Positions 26,569-35,540 of a stretch of 64,000 nt of DNA are shown one piece after another. The translations under genes were made by a program, and so were the position numbers. This DNA comes from an uncultured Clostridia bacterium. Lineage in GTDB: Bacteria; Bacillota; Clostridia; Christensenellales; Borkfalkiaceae. Under the pieces are notes generated by a model. The model made no database searches, was not told the origin of the DNA, and was given only the letters and a program-made list of their open reading frames with translations. Within the stretch, counting starts at the first letter, position 1; each line of letters starts with the position of its first letter. The stretch spans positions 62,001 through 126,000 of the forward strand of contig CALVXG010000002.1 in the NCBI GenBank assembly GCA_944368925.1, read 5' to 3'.

Positions 26569-28350
26569 ATGGTTAAGACTTTGGCGAAAAGTATACGGGA
26601 GTACAAGAAACCGTCCATACTTTCACCGATCTTCGTATCGATCGAAGTCATACTGGAATGTCTGATGCCGTTGGTGATCATGCAATTTATTGCAAAGATC
26701 AATCCGAGCGGTACGACGTCGACGGAAGGGGTACAGATGTCGACGATTCTCATCTATGGCGGGATATTGATTGCGATGGCGGTGCTGTCGCTGGTGACGG
26801 GAATGTTATCGGGCAGATTTGCGGCGAGGGCGAGTGCGGGATTTGCGAAAAATCTGCGCAAGGATATGTACTATGCGATCCAGGATTATTCATTTTCGAA
26901 CATCGATAAATTTTCGACGTCGAGCCTGGTGACGCGTCAGACGACGGATGTGACGAACTTACAGATGGCGTACATGATGATCATACGAGTGGCGATCCGC
27001 TGTCCGCTGATGCTGATTTTTTCATTGGCGATGGCGTTTACGGTAAACGTGACGATATCGTGGGTATTTCTTGCATTGGTTCCGTTGCTTGCGGCTGTAC
27101 TTGTTGTAATAATTTTCAAAACGCATCCGATATTTGTTCGTGTATTCAACAAATACGATAACATGAATCGTTCCGTACGGGAAGATATCAAAGGTATCCG
27201 CGTAGTAAAATCGTTTGTACGGGAAGATTTTGAAAAGAAAAAGTTTGAAAAGGCATCGGAAGATGTTCGTAAAGATTTTACGTTGGCGGAGCGTATCATG
27301 GCTGTGAATGCGCCTGTGATGCAGTTCTGTATCTGGTTCTCGTTCCTGTTGATTTTCCTTCTGGCGTCCCTTTTGACGGTAAACAATCCTGCCGATCCTG
27401 TAGGCGAAGAAAAGCTGACGGTACTGATCATGTACGCGTCGCAGATCTTGTCGGCGGTGATGCAGCTTTCGATGGTGCTTGTCATGATCATCATTGCGCG
27501 CACGTCTGCGGAACGTATTGTGGAAGTGCTGAAAGAGAAGAGCAACATTGTTTCCCCTGAAAATGCGGTGAAAGAAGTAAAAGACGGAGATATTCTTTTT
27601 GAAAACGTAAGTTTCAAATATTCGAAAGATGCGGAGAAATTTGCGTTGGCGGATGTGAACCTGCATATCAAGTCGGGACAGACGATCGGGATTCTGGGCG
27701 GAACAGGTGCGTCGAAATCGACGCTGGTGAACCTGATCCCGCGGCTTTACGATACGACGGAAGGCGCGGTATATGTTGGCGGCGTGAACGTCAAGGATTA
27801 CGATCTGGAAACGCTGCGCAACAAAGTTGCGATGGTATTGCAGAAGAACGTATTGTTTTCGGGAACGATCAAAGACAATCTGCGCTGGGGAAAAGAGGAT
27901 GCGACGGACGATGAAATGCTGCGCGTATGCAAACTTGCGTGTGCGGATGATTTTATCCAGACATTCCCGGATAAATACGATACATACATTGAGCAGGGCG
28001 GCACGAACGTTTCGGGCGGACAGAAACAGCGTCTTTGCATAGCGCGCGCGCTTTTGAAAGATCCGAAAGTTCTGATTCTGGACGATTCGACGAGTGCAGT
28101 AGATACAAAGACGGATGCGATGATCCGCAGGTCATTCCGGGAACAGATCCCGAATGTTACGAAGATCATCATTGCGCAGCGTGTTTCGTCTGTGCAGGAT
28201 GCGGATCAGATCGTCGTGATGGACGGCGGTAAGATCAATGCGGTCGGCACGCATGAAGAATTGCTGAAAACCAACGAAATTTACCAGGAAGTATATTATT
28301 CGCAGAACAAAATAGGCGCAGCGGCCGAAGGAGGTGTCTCGCATGAGTAA
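26569..28350 (+). CDS. ABC exporter half-transporter, subunit 1
   Basis: A 593-aa protein with a six-helix membrane domain (about 1-320) fused to an ATPase domain. The Walker A reads GGTGASKST rather than GxTGSGKST, a variant seen in one subunit of many Clostridial heterodimeric exporters. The signature NVSGGQKQRLCIARAL and Walker B VLILDDSTSAVD (Asp instead of the catalytic Glu) mark a degenerate ATP site. With the next gene it should form a multidrug exporter of the BmrCD/LmrCD kind. The substrate is unknown. Regulated by the upstream MarR protein. Confidence 0.9.
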   Translation: MVKTLAKSIREYKKPSILSPIFVSIEVILECLMPLVIMQFIAKINPSGTTSTEGVQMSTILIYGGILIAMAVLSLVTGMLSGRFAARASAGFAKNLRKDMYYAIQDYSFSNIDKFSTSSLVTRQTTDVTNLQMAYMMIIRVAIRCPLMLIFSLAMAFTVNVTISWVFLALVPLLAAVLVVIIFKTHPIFVRVFNKYDNMNRSVREDIKGIRVVKSFVREDFEKKKFEKASEDVRKDFTLAERIMAVNAPVMQFCIWFSFLLIFLLASLLTVNNPADPVGEEKLTVLIMYASQILSAVMQLSMVLVMIIIARTSAERIVEVLKEKSNIVSPENAVKEVKDGDILFENVSFKYSKDAEKFALADVNLHIKSGQTIGILGGTGASKSTLVNLIPRLYDTTEGAVYVGGVNVKDYDLETLRNKVAMVLQKNVLFSGTIKDNLRWGKEDATDDEMLRVCKLACADDFIQTFPDKYDTYIEQGGTNVSGGQKQRLCIARALLKDPKVLILDDSTSAVDTKTDAMIRRSFREQIPNVTKIIIAQRVSSVQDADQIVVMDGGKINAVGTHEELLKTNEIYQEVYYSQNKIGAAAEGGVSHE

Positions 28351-30271
28351 ACCGAATATGGCGTTGCAGGGCAAGCCGAAAATTCATACGTTTAAATTGC
28401 TCGGAAGGCTTCTTTCCTATTTGTTCCATTATTACAAAATACGCCTGATTGCAGTGTTTATCTGCATCATGATCACGGCGGCAGCAGGTATCAGTTCGTC
28501 GATCTTTCTGAATCTTGTTATACAGGAAATCATCGATCCGATCCGTGCGGGTGCGCAGTGGGCAGATATCAGTACTCCGCTGTTCTATATCATTGGCGGC
28601 ATGGGATTGATGTACGTGATCGCACTGTGCGCGTCGTTCTTCTATAACCAGACAATGGCGGTCGTGACGCAAGGCTTTTTGATGCACGTGCGTAATGATA
28701 TGTTCGGAAAGATGGAGTCCTTGCCGATCCGCTATTTCGATACGCACACGCACGGCGATATCATGAGTACGTATACGAACGATACGGACGCATTGCGTCA
28801 GCTCATATCGATGAGTATTCCGCAGGTGTACTATTCGATCGTGGCGGCTCTGGTATTGTTTGTGATCATGCTTTTGATGAGCTTATGGCTGATGTTTGTC
28901 GTCTTTTTCGGAGTAGCACTGATGGTGATCGTGGCGAAATATGTGGGGGGCAGGAGTGCCCGTTATTTTATCCGCCAACAGGAAGCGATCGGTAAAACGG
29001 AAGGCTATATCGAAGAAATGATGGGCGGCCAGAAAGTTATCAAAGTTTTCTGCCATGAAGATCGGGCAAAGGAAGATTTTGACAAGATCAACGATCAGCT
29101 TTGCGATGCGTCGGATAAAGCGAATGCCTATGGTAATATTTTGATGCCGGCAGTCATGAACATCGGACATTTTGCGTTTGTGCTTGTTGCGATCGTGGCA
29201 GGGCTTCTGGTTTTATTCGGGGTAGAGAATTTATCGATTACGGGCTGGACTGCTTTAACGGGTGCAACGATTGCGTCGTTTCTGAATATGTCCCGCCAGT
29301 TCTCTCTGAACATCGGTCAGGTTTCGATGCAGATCAACTCGGTAGTCATGGGACTTGCGGGCGCTGGACGTATCTTTGAACTTCTGGACGAAAAGCCGGA
29401 AACGGATGAAGGGTATGTTACGCTTGTCAACGCAAAAATCGATGAAGACGGAAACATTACGGAAAGCGCGGAACGTACGGGTAAATGGGCATGGCGTCAT
29501 CCGCACAAAGCGGACGGCAGTGTCACATATACGGAACTGAAAGGCGATATTCAGCTTTTCGATGTGGATTTCGGATATGTTCCCGATAAAATCGTTCTGC
29601 ATAACGTAAGTATTTACGCGAAACCGGGTCAGAAGATCGCTTTTGTAGGCGCGACGGGTGCGGGCAAGACGACGATCACAAATCTGCTGAATCGGTTTTA
29701 CGATATAGCGGACGGCAAGATCCGTTATGACGGGATCAATATCAACAAGATTAAAAAAGGCGATCTTCGCCGTTCGATGGGTATTGTTCTGCAGGATACG
29801 AACCTGTTTACGGGTACGATCATGGAAAATATACGTTACGGCAAACTGGATGCAACCGATGAGGAGTGCATTGAGGCGGCGAAACTTGCAAATGCGCATG
29901 ATTTCATAACGCGTTTGCCGGAAGGGTATAACACGGTGCTGCGTCATGAGGCATCCAACCTTTCGCAGGGGCAGAGACAGTTGATATCCATTGCCCGTGC
30001 GGCGGTAGCGGATCCGCCTGTTATGATTTTGGACGAAGCGACGTCTTCCATCGATACCAGAACGGAAGCCCTGGTGCAGAAGGGCATGGACGCTCTGATG
30101 CGCGGCAGAACGGTATTCGTGATCGCGCACAGGCTGTCGACCATTCAGAATTCGGATGCGATCATGGTTTTGGATCACGGCAGGATCATCGAGCGCGGTA
30201 CGCACGATCAGCTGATCGCCCAGAAAGGCGTTTACTATCAGCTGTACACGGGCGCGTTCGAGCTGGAGTAA
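28343..30271 (+). CDS. ABC exporter half-transporter, subunit 2
   Basis: A 642-aa partner of subunit 1. The membrane domain spans about residues 20-340. The ATPase has the standard Walker A GATGAGKTT, signature NLSQGQRQLISIARA and Walker B VMILDEATSSID with catalytic Glu, so this subunit supplies the competent hydrolysis motifs. An insertion of about 40 residues between the domains (KPETDEGYVTLVNAK onward) is typical of this half. The ATG at 28343 follows GGAGGTG and overlaps the upstream stop by 8 bases. Confidence 0.92.
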   Translation: MSKPNMALQGKPKIHTFKLLGRLLSYLFHYYKIRLIAVFICIMITAAAGISSSIFLNLVIQEIIDPIRAGAQWADISTPLFYIIGGMGLMYVIALCASFFYNQTMAVVTQGFLMHVRNDMFGKMESLPIRYFDTHTHGDIMSTYTNDTDALRQLISMSIPQVYYSIVAALVLFVIMLLMSLWLMFVVFFGVALMVIVAKYVGGRSARYFIRQQEAIGKTEGYIEEMMGGQKVIKVFCHEDRAKEDFDKINDQLCDASDKANAYGNILMPAVMNIGHFAFVLVAIVAGLLVLFGVENLSITGWTALTGATIASFLNMSRQFSLNIGQVSMQINSVVMGLAGAGRIFELLDEKPETDEGYVTLVNAKIDEDGNITESAERTGKWAWRHPHKADGSVTYTELKGDIQLFDVDFGYVPDKIVLHNVSIYAKPGQKIAFVGATGAGKTTITNLLNRFYDIADGKIRYDGININKIKKGDLRRSMGIVLQDTNLFTGTIMENIRYGKLDATDEECIEAAKLANAHDFITRLPEGYNTVLRHEASNLSQGQRQLISIARAAVADPPVMILDEATSSIDTRTEALVQKGMDALMRGRTVFVIAHRLSTIQNSDAIMVLDHGRIIERGTHDQLIAQKGVYYQLYTGAFELE

Positions 30272-30329
30272 TCATTTGCTTTCAGACGCAGAAAAGCGCG
30301 GACAAACAAATCATTCCCCAAGGGAACAA

Positions 30330-30365
30330 AAAGAGAGAGAAGATTGCAAAATCTTCTCTCTCTTT
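30330..30365. terminator. Terminator of the exporter operon
   Basis: A 16-bp stem (30330-30345 with 30350-30365, AAAGAGAGAGAAGATT), loop GCAA, between convergent genes. Confidence 0.8.
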
Positions 30366-30388
30366 GTCTGTATATGATCGGAAACGGG

Positions 30389-30703
30389 TCAATCAGCGTC
30401 CGAATCTGTGGTTTCGAGCAGAAAACTTACGGGACGGAACCCGTCGTTGCAGGAGATCATCGCCGATTTTTTATTTTTCATCCAGCCGTCGTAAAAGTCC
30501 TCGCCGCCGTGCGCGAGCGCCATTACAAAAGGGGACAGGCTTTCCCAGGCGCTTTCGCAAAAGTCCTGCGGCCTTTTCCAGCCGTTTGCGATAAATACCT
30601 GTCCTTCGTGCATATCGCAGGCGTGCGGGATCGGGTTTTCATACTTTTCCATCAGATCTTTATAGCACGCCGTCTTCATGACGGTTATTTTCACTTTTTT
30701 CAT
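30389..30703 (-). CDS. TIGR04076-family small protein
   Basis: A 104-aa protein, MKKVKITVMKTACYKDL..., with PHACDMHEGQVFIANG, GWKRPQDFCESAWESL and ALAHGG, the pattern of the TIGR04076 family of small cytosolic proteins of unknown function. The start at 30703 follows GGAGGGGAA; the longer frame from 30754 has no ribosome site. The family has conserved cysteines (here C11, C27 and C48), but no activity is established. It appears monocistronic. Confidence 0.78.
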   Translation of the reverse strand: MKKVKITVMKTACYKDLMEKYENPIPHACDMHEGQVFIANGWKRPQDFCESAWESLSPFVMALAHGGEDFYDGWMKNKKSAMISCNDGFRPVSFLLETTDSDAD

Positions 30704-30792
30704 TGTGTTCCCCTCCGTAAAATATTCCCTTTCTTTATCGCTATTATAAAACAAACAACTCCAAAAGTAAATAAAAAAATTCAGTTTTGTCT

Positions 30793-30822
30793 GCGCGGCA
30801 TTCTGTGCCGCGCTTGTTTTTC
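30793..30822. terminator. Hairpin between two leftward genes
   Basis: GCGCGGCA (30793-30800) and TGCCGCGC (30806-30813) with TTGTTTTT after it on the plus strand and AT-rich sequence on the other side. A second GC-rich hairpin, GTCCGCTTTGCCCG with its complement (about 30912-30945), lies just past the GDSL gene stop. Confidence 0.6.
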
Positions 30823-30962
30823 GGCAAAATTTTCTGTTTCAGTGTGGGGAAGAGACTACGCTTTTTTTGCGGCTGAATTTTTTGAACCTCCGCTTGCACC
30901 GCGAAACGAAGACGTCCGCTTTGCCCGGCGCCGCGGGCAAAGCGGACTGAAAGTTGAAGTGT

Positions 30963-31730
30963 TCAGACGGCGGCGCCGCGGGCGGCGCTTGGGAAGCGTC
31001 GGCAGATAAAATCTGCGATAAAATCGTGGCCTTTCTGATTGGGGTGGATCCCGTCGTCGGAGAGGAAGCTGAGGTAATCTTTTTGCAGCAGGAGATCGCT
31101 TCGGTAATCGAGGAAGGGGCAGCCGCGGGAAAGCGCCGCTTTGAGGATCGCGGCATTGTAGCATTCCTGGTGGCGGGAAATATTGGTGATGTCTCCGCGG
31201 AAGAATTGCAGGATGCTTTCTCTGTCGGCGCGCGTGCAGATCACGTTTTCAAAATAGCGTTTCGAATCGATCGGGGGCAGGGAGGTGAATATGGGGCGGA
31301 TCCCGTGCGATTTCAGCATGGCGATCAGCGAAAAGAGAATGTTTTCGAATTCGGGCAGGGGCGTATGGGGGGAGTGCTCCGCGAGCGGATTTTTTGCGAC
31401 TTCCTCCCAGGCATAATCGCAGTCGTTTCCGCCGAGCGAGATGACGAGACGGTCGTGCGAATCGGAATGTTCCTGTAACCAGCGCTCAAAATGCCCTTTC
31501 AGCACGCATTTTTTCAATGTCTGCCCGAACACCGAAAAGTTTTCGATGTGCAGGTGCAGGCGTTCGGCTATATTGGCGACCGCGCCGCGTTCGATGCGGC
31601 AGATGCGGTTGTTTTGCAGGTATAAACCTTTCGGAATGGAATCTCCGATCACGGTGATTGTTTTTCCGCCGATTTCTTTTGCGGAGAGGGAATGTTTTAT
31701 TTCTTTGCTTGTATACAACTTTGTAATCAT
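30963..31730 (-). CDS. SGNH/GDSL-type esterase or lipase
   Basis: A 255-aa SGNH hydrolase. Block I carries the nucleophile in VIGDSIPKG, block III is SLGGNDCDY (Gly/Asn of the oxyanion hole), and block V is DGIHPNQKGH with the catalytic Asp and His. There is no signal peptide, so the enzyme is probably cytosolic. GGGAGG precedes the ATG at 31730. Upstream, the transcript leader contains a short tandem repeat (31747-31778). The substrate cannot be inferred; relatives deacetylate sugars or hydrolyse short esters. Confidence 0.85.
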   Translation of the reverse strand: MITKLYTSKEIKHSLSAKEIGGKTITVIGDSIPKGLYLQNNRICRIERGAVANIAERLHLHIENFSVFGQTLKKCVLKGHFERWLQEHSDSHDRLVISLGGNDCDYAWEEVAKNPLAEHSPHTPLPEFENILFSLIAMLKSHGIRPIFTSLPPIDSKRYFENVICTRADRESILQFFRGDITNISRHQECYNAAILKAALSRGCPFLDYRSDLLLQKDYLSFLSDDGIHPNQKGHDFIADFICRRFPSAARGAAV

Positions 31731-31746
31731 GAGAACCTCCCGATTT

Positions 31747-31778
31747 CTTTGTCTTTGTCCTTGTCTTTGTCTTTATGT
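31747..31778 (-). repeat. Hexanucleotide tandem repeat before the GDSL gene
   Basis: About five near-identical units of TTTGTC (AAAGAC/AAGGAC on the coding strand) lie about 17-50 bases upstream of the GDSL hydrolase ATG. Slippage could change promoter or leader spacing. Confidence 0.6.
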
Positions 31779-32029
31779 GAACAAGGACGGAAACCGATCT
31801 TTTCTATCAGTATATATCCGTTTTTCCGGAAAGTAAAACTACTTTTCGAAAATCGGATTATACCATTTGATTTCAGGCGGTAGAGCGGCAATGTGGGCTC
31901 TCTACTCACGGTAGAATTGTGTAAGCGGAGGGTAGAGCGGGCTTTTTAAGGGTGGATTAAAAGATTGAAAAAAGGCTGAAAAATCGGTGTCGGGTGCAAA
32001 AAGTATTTTACGGGCGCATGGATTTATGC

Positions 32030-32035
32030 TATAAT
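32030..32035 (+). promoter_or_regulatory. -10 element directly before the Xre gene
   Basis: TATAAT at 32030-32035, with a weak TTTACG 17 bp upstream (32007-32012). The expected start of transcription is at or next to the ATG at 32042, leaving no room for a ribosome site. Confidence 0.5.
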
Positions 32036-32041
32036 AGAGAC

Positions 32042-32638
32042 ATGGAAGAACTCAGATCGGTCGTGGCGCGCAATCTGACGGCCTGCCGCAAGGCGGCGGG
32101 GCTGACGCAGTTGCAGCTGGCGGAAAAACTGAATTATTCGGATAAAGCAGTATCAAAGTGGGAACGCGGGGAAAGTTTGCCGGACGTGGCGGTTTTGTGT
32201 GAGCTTGCGAAGCTGTACGGGGTGACGTTGGACTATCTTGTGGTAGAGCATTCGGACAAGAAGCCCGCGCTGTACGGTCGGGAAAAGAGGCGCACGCGCG
32301 TTCTTGTGACGGCGATGAGCTGTCTTTTGGTCTGGTTTGTGGCGACGTTGGTTTTTGCGATGCTGCATTTGTTCCAGGCGCAGGGGGAGGGGCAATGGCT
32401 GCTTTTTATCTGGGCGATCCCCGTGACGTTTATCCTGTGCGTCGTATTTTCGGGAATATGGGGGAACCGATACCATCGTACGCTGAGCGTGTCGGCGTTG
32501 ATATGGTCGATTGCGTTGGCGCTGTTTCTCACGCTTCCGCTCCCGAACAGCTGGCTGTTTTTTGTGGTGGCGGCGCCGTTGCAGGTGCTCACGGTGTTTT
32601 GGTTTTTATTGCGGGCGCAAAGGCCGAAATTCAAGTAA
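32042..32638 (+). CDS. Xre-family HTH regulator with membrane domain
   Basis: A 198-aa protein. The N-terminal HTH (about residues 5-60) has LTQLQLAEKLNYSDKAVSKW followed by ERGESLPDVAVLCELAKLYGV, as in Xre/Cro regulators. The C-terminal half has four probable membrane segments (about 80-100, 112-132, 140-160, 165-185). Membrane-tethered Xre proteins of this layout are common in Clostridia. The start at 32042 is chosen because the -10 box ends seven bases before it; the transcript may be leaderless. An earlier in-frame ATG at 31994 lies upstream of the promoter. Confidence 0.82.
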   Translation: MEELRSVVARNLTACRKAAGLTQLQLAEKLNYSDKAVSKWERGESLPDVAVLCELAKLYGVTLDYLVVEHSDKKPALYGREKRRTRVLVTAMSCLLVWFVATLVFAMLHLFQAQGEGQWLLFIWAIPVTFILCVVFSGIWGNRYHRTLSVSALIWSIALALFLTLPLPNSWLFFVVAAPLQVLTVFWFLLRAQRPKFK

Positions 32639-32646
32639 GCATTCCG

Positions 32647-32675
32647 TTGTAAAAGTTTTTTCAATGTGATATAAT
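32647..32675 (+). promoter_or_regulatory. Promoter of the alr operon
   Basis: TTGTAA (32647-32652), 17-bp spacer, TATAAT (32670-32675). It is the only good promoter before the run alr to coaD, so those genes may share one transcript. Confidence 0.65.
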
Positions 32676-32744
32676 AGTAGGAAAAGGTCTCCTTTTTTCT
32701 TTTGGCGGCATATATTGTATAGCAAAAGGCGAAAGGAGAGGTAT

Positions 32745-33770
32745 ATGCAGAAAAACACGGCGGTGATCCGTTTGGACGCGATACGGAACAATGCGGAAGT
32801 ATTTTCGCGGCTTGCGGGGGTGAAGAGGCTCTGCGCGGTGGTAAAGGCGGACGCCTACGGACACGGGGCGGCGGCGGTCGCACAGACGCTGCATCGGACG
32901 GCGGATTTTTTTGCGGTGGCCCTTGTGGAAGAGGGGGCGCAGCTTCGGCATGCGGGAACGACGGGGGAGATCCTGGTTCTGACACCTGCTCTATGTGAAG
33001 AGGAAGTCGTGCGCGGGGCGGCGTTGGAGCTGATTTTTACGGTGGGAGACGCGGCGGACTACGCGCTGCTTGTGCGCACCTGCGAGAAATACGATCTGAC
33101 GGTGCGCTGCCATATAAAGGCGAACACGGGCATGAACCGATACGGTTTTGCATATGCGGGATTTTGCAGGTTTTTGAACGGAAAGCTGAGTGACCGTGTG
33201 GCGGTGGAAGGGATCTATTCTCATTTTTATAGGCCGGAAGACGTTTTGACGTCGCATATGCAGTTCAAATTGTTTGAAAAGTTCTGCCGGGCGGGGAAGG
33301 CCGCATTCGGCGGGCTGATACGGCACATAGCGGCGACGGGCGGTGCGCTTGCGGCTTCGGAATACCGGCTGGACATGGTGCGGATCGGCATCGGGTTGTA
33401 CGGATACCTGCCCGAAGGCTTTGCGTTGCCGCAGGGCATATTGAAGCAAGCCATGCGCGTTTACGCGCAAGTGGCGGCGGTGCGCCGCAGAACGTACGGC
33501 GGAGCGGGGTACGGGGTGTGCCCGTATGGAGGAAGTCTTCTGAGCACCGTGCGCGCGGGATATGCGGACGGATTGTTCCGCTCGGGCGGAATAAAGAATG
33601 TGAATAATCTGTGCATGGATGCGTATCTTACGGCGGAATCGCACAAAAAATACGATAACGTATGTATATTTTCGGATGCAAACGCCTATGCGGCGGCGCA
33701 GGGCACGATCAGTTACGAAGTGCTTGCGGACGCGGGCAGGCGGGCGGAGAGGGTGTATGTGGAAGGATAA
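32745..33770 (+). CDS. alr: Alanine racemase
   Basis: A 341-aa PLP enzyme that interconverts L- and D-alanine for peptidoglycan synthesis. The PLP-binding lysine is in VVKADAYGHG, the catalytic tyrosine region is AGYADGLFR, and the C-terminal beta domain ends with QGTISYEVLADAGRR. It is about 30 residues shorter than typical racemases. The start at 32745 follows GGAGAGG; an upstream ATG at 32715 lacks spacing. The next gene begins within its last codons, so the two are translationally coupled. Confidence 0.9.
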   Translation: MQKNTAVIRLDAIRNNAEVFSRLAGVKRLCAVVKADAYGHGAAAVAQTLHRTADFFAVALVEEGAQLRHAGTTGEILVLTPALCEEEVVRGAALELIFTVGDAADYALLVRTCEKYDLTVRCHIKANTGMNRYGFAYAGFCRFLNGKLSDRVAVEGIYSHFYRPEDVLTSHMQFKLFEKFCRAGKAAFGGLIRHIAATGGALAASEYRLDMVRIGIGLYGYLPEGFALPQGILKQAMRVYAQVAAVRRRTYGGAGYGVCPYGGSLLSTVRAGYADGLFRSGGIKNVNNLCMDAYLTAESHKKYDNVCIFSDANAYAAAQGTISYEVLADAGRRAERVYVEG

Positions 33771-34329
33771 AGCGGCGCTGCGGCAGAAGATGAAAGCGCT
33801 GCGTGCGTCGGCGGCAGACCGTGCGGCGCGGGACGCAAAAATTTTCGATCATTTCTTTTCGCTGCCGCAGGCAGAAAGGGCAGACAAGTTCTTCATTTAC
33901 CTGTCTTTCGGGAGCGAAGCGGACACGCGCGGCATCATTTCAGAGCTTTTAAAGCGCAAAAAGCAGGTATTTTTGCCGCGGGTAGAGGGCAAGGACATGG
34001 TATTCGTGCGTTACACGGGACAAGCCCTGCAAAAGAGCGCGTTTGGGATGGAAGAACCTGCGGGCGAAGGCTTAAAGGAAGGGGCGGACGTGATCGTTCT
34101 TCCCATGTTGGCGGCGGACGGGCAGCTTCACCGGCTCGGATACGGCGGCGGGTATTACGATCGCTTTTTAAGCGAGGAAAGCGGTGCGGCGCGTATAGGG
34201 ATTTGTTATGATTTTCAGAGGACGGACGAGCCTTTTGCGGAGGAACACGACATACCCGCGGACGTGCTCGTGACGGATAAAGGGATATTTCTAAGAGAGG
34301 AAACGGAGGAAAAGGAATGCAGACATTGA
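33757..34329 (+). CDS. 5-formyltetrahydrofolate cyclo-ligase
   Basis: A 190-aa enzyme of the 5-FCL/YqgN family, which converts 5-formyl-THF to 5,10-methenyl-THF with ATP. The signature LGYGGGYYDRFL (residues about 128-139) and the N-terminal LRQKMKALR are diagnostic. The ATG at 33757 overlaps the end of alr by 14 bases and follows GGAGAGGGG. It links to the folate chemistry of the downstream hut operon (ftcD, fchA) only functionally; the genes are 13 kb apart. Confidence 0.9.
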   Translation: MWKDKAALRQKMKALRASAADRAARDAKIFDHFFSLPQAERADKFFIYLSFGSEADTRGIISELLKRKKQVFLPRVEGKDMVFVRYTGQALQKSAFGMEEPAGEGLKEGADVIVLPMLAADGQLHRLGYGGGYYDRFLSEESGAARIGICYDFQRTDEPFAEEHDIPADVLVTDKGIFLREETEEKECRH

Positions 34330-34973
34330 AGAAAATCGGCTGGGAAGTATTGGAATATGTACGGCGCGCGCTGGCACCGTTTTTCATCAAGCTGATGTTC
34401 GGCATGACGATGGTGGCGGTTCTGTTTATCGAAAACATAGAATTGCGCACGATACTTGTCGTATTGCTGATGGCGGCGGACGGAGTTTTGTCGTTTGTGC
34501 TGATGCGTTCGACGGGAGAGCAGGCGTATAAGATGCGGATCGCGGGACAGCTGCGCAGGGAGAACAAGCCGACGGGCTCGTCGGAAACGGCGGGATCGTA
34601 CCGTCCTTGCAAGGAATACCGCGTGTATAAAGGCGTGGTGATCGGCCTTGTGGCGTCGCTCGTGGCGATCGTACTGATCATTGTGTCGGGAACAACGGCG
34701 AGTGCGGGAGCGCGGGTTGCGCTGATGTTTGCCTGCGGCTGGGCGTATGTTCCGGTGGCGGCGGTGTACATGATCATACTGAGCAGTACGGGGATGGAAG
34801 TGATTCCCGTATCGTCCGTTTGGTTTTCGTTTATTCTGGTTGCGATTTTTGTGGTGCTGTGCGAAGTGGGGTATATTATGGGCGGCAACAAGGAGAAGCT
34901 CCGTCAGTACATGTTGGAGCGCAGCATGCAGACGGTGGAGCGCGGAAAGGCGGAAAAGCAGAACAGAAAGTAA
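34317..34973 (+). CDS. Membrane protein, unknown
   Basis: A 218-aa protein with about five probable membrane segments (about 22-42, 44-64, 102-124, 130-155, 160-185) and a basic C terminus. It overlaps the end of the cyclo-ligase gene by 13 bases after GGAGGAAA and is followed by rsmD 14 bases later, so it belongs to this operon. No family is recognised. Confidence 0.75.
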   Translation: MQTLKKIGWEVLEYVRRALAPFFIKLMFGMTMVAVLFIENIELRTILVVLLMAADGVLSFVLMRSTGEQAYKMRIAGQLRRENKPTGSSETAGSYRPCKEYRVYKGVVIGLVASLVAIVLIIVSGTTASAGARVALMFACGWAYVPVAAVYMIILSSTGMEVIPVSSVWFSFILVAIFVVLCEVGYIMGGNKEKLRQYMLERSMQTVERGKAEKQNRK

Positions 34974-34987
34974 GGAGCGAAAAGACG

Positions 34988-35518
34988 GTGAGGATCATCG
35001 GCGGGAAATACCGCGGCAGGGTATTGAGTGCTTTTAAGGGAAAGGAAGTGCGTCCGACTTCGGACAGGGCGAAGGAGTCGTTGTTCAACATACTTGCGCC
35101 GGAGATTTCGGGGGCGAACGTATTGGATCTTTTCTGCGGGAGCGGGAGCATCGGGCTGGAAGCGCTGTCGCGCGGGGCGGATTTTGTGGTATTCAACGAC
35201 GTATCGGCGGACAGTCTTGCGATACTTCGCAAGAATCTGGCGCTTTTGCGGGCGGATGCGAAGATATACAATCTGGATTACAAGGTACTTTTGGATCGGC
35301 TGGACGTGACGTTTGACATCATTTACATCGATCCGCCGTACAAGAGCGGGTACGGAGAGGACGCCTTGCGGCGGGTTGCGGAGCGCGGACTTCTGAACAC
35401 GGGCGGCGTTGCGGTATTGGAGAGCGACAAGCCGTTTGAAGGTGAGATCGAAAAACTTGTGAAGTACGACGAGCGCAAGTACGGAATTGCGCATCTGACG
35501 TTTTTCACACCCGATTGA
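34988..35518 (+). CDS. rsmD: 16S rRNA (guanine-N2)-methyltransferase RsmD
   Basis: A 176-aa Rossmann methyltransferase that modifies G966 of 16S rRNA. It begins RIIGGKYRGR and contains RPTSDRAKESLFNIL, the SAM motif VLDLFCGSGSIGLEALSRGA and the catalytic IIYIDPPYKSG. The GTG at 34988 is used, with AAGGAG upstream; in-frame codons further upstream lie inside the previous gene. It precedes coaD as in B. subtilis (ylbH-coaD). Confidence 0.93.
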   Translation: MRIIGGKYRGRVLSAFKGKEVRPTSDRAKESLFNILAPEISGANVLDLFCGSGSIGLEALSRGADFVVFNDVSADSLAILRKNLALLRADAKIYNLDYKVLLDRLDVTFDIIYIDPPYKSGYGEDALRRVAERGLLNTGGVAVLESDKPFEGEIEKLVKYDERKYGIAHLTFFTPD

Positions 35519-35540
35519 GCGAATGCGGGAGGGTAAAGGA

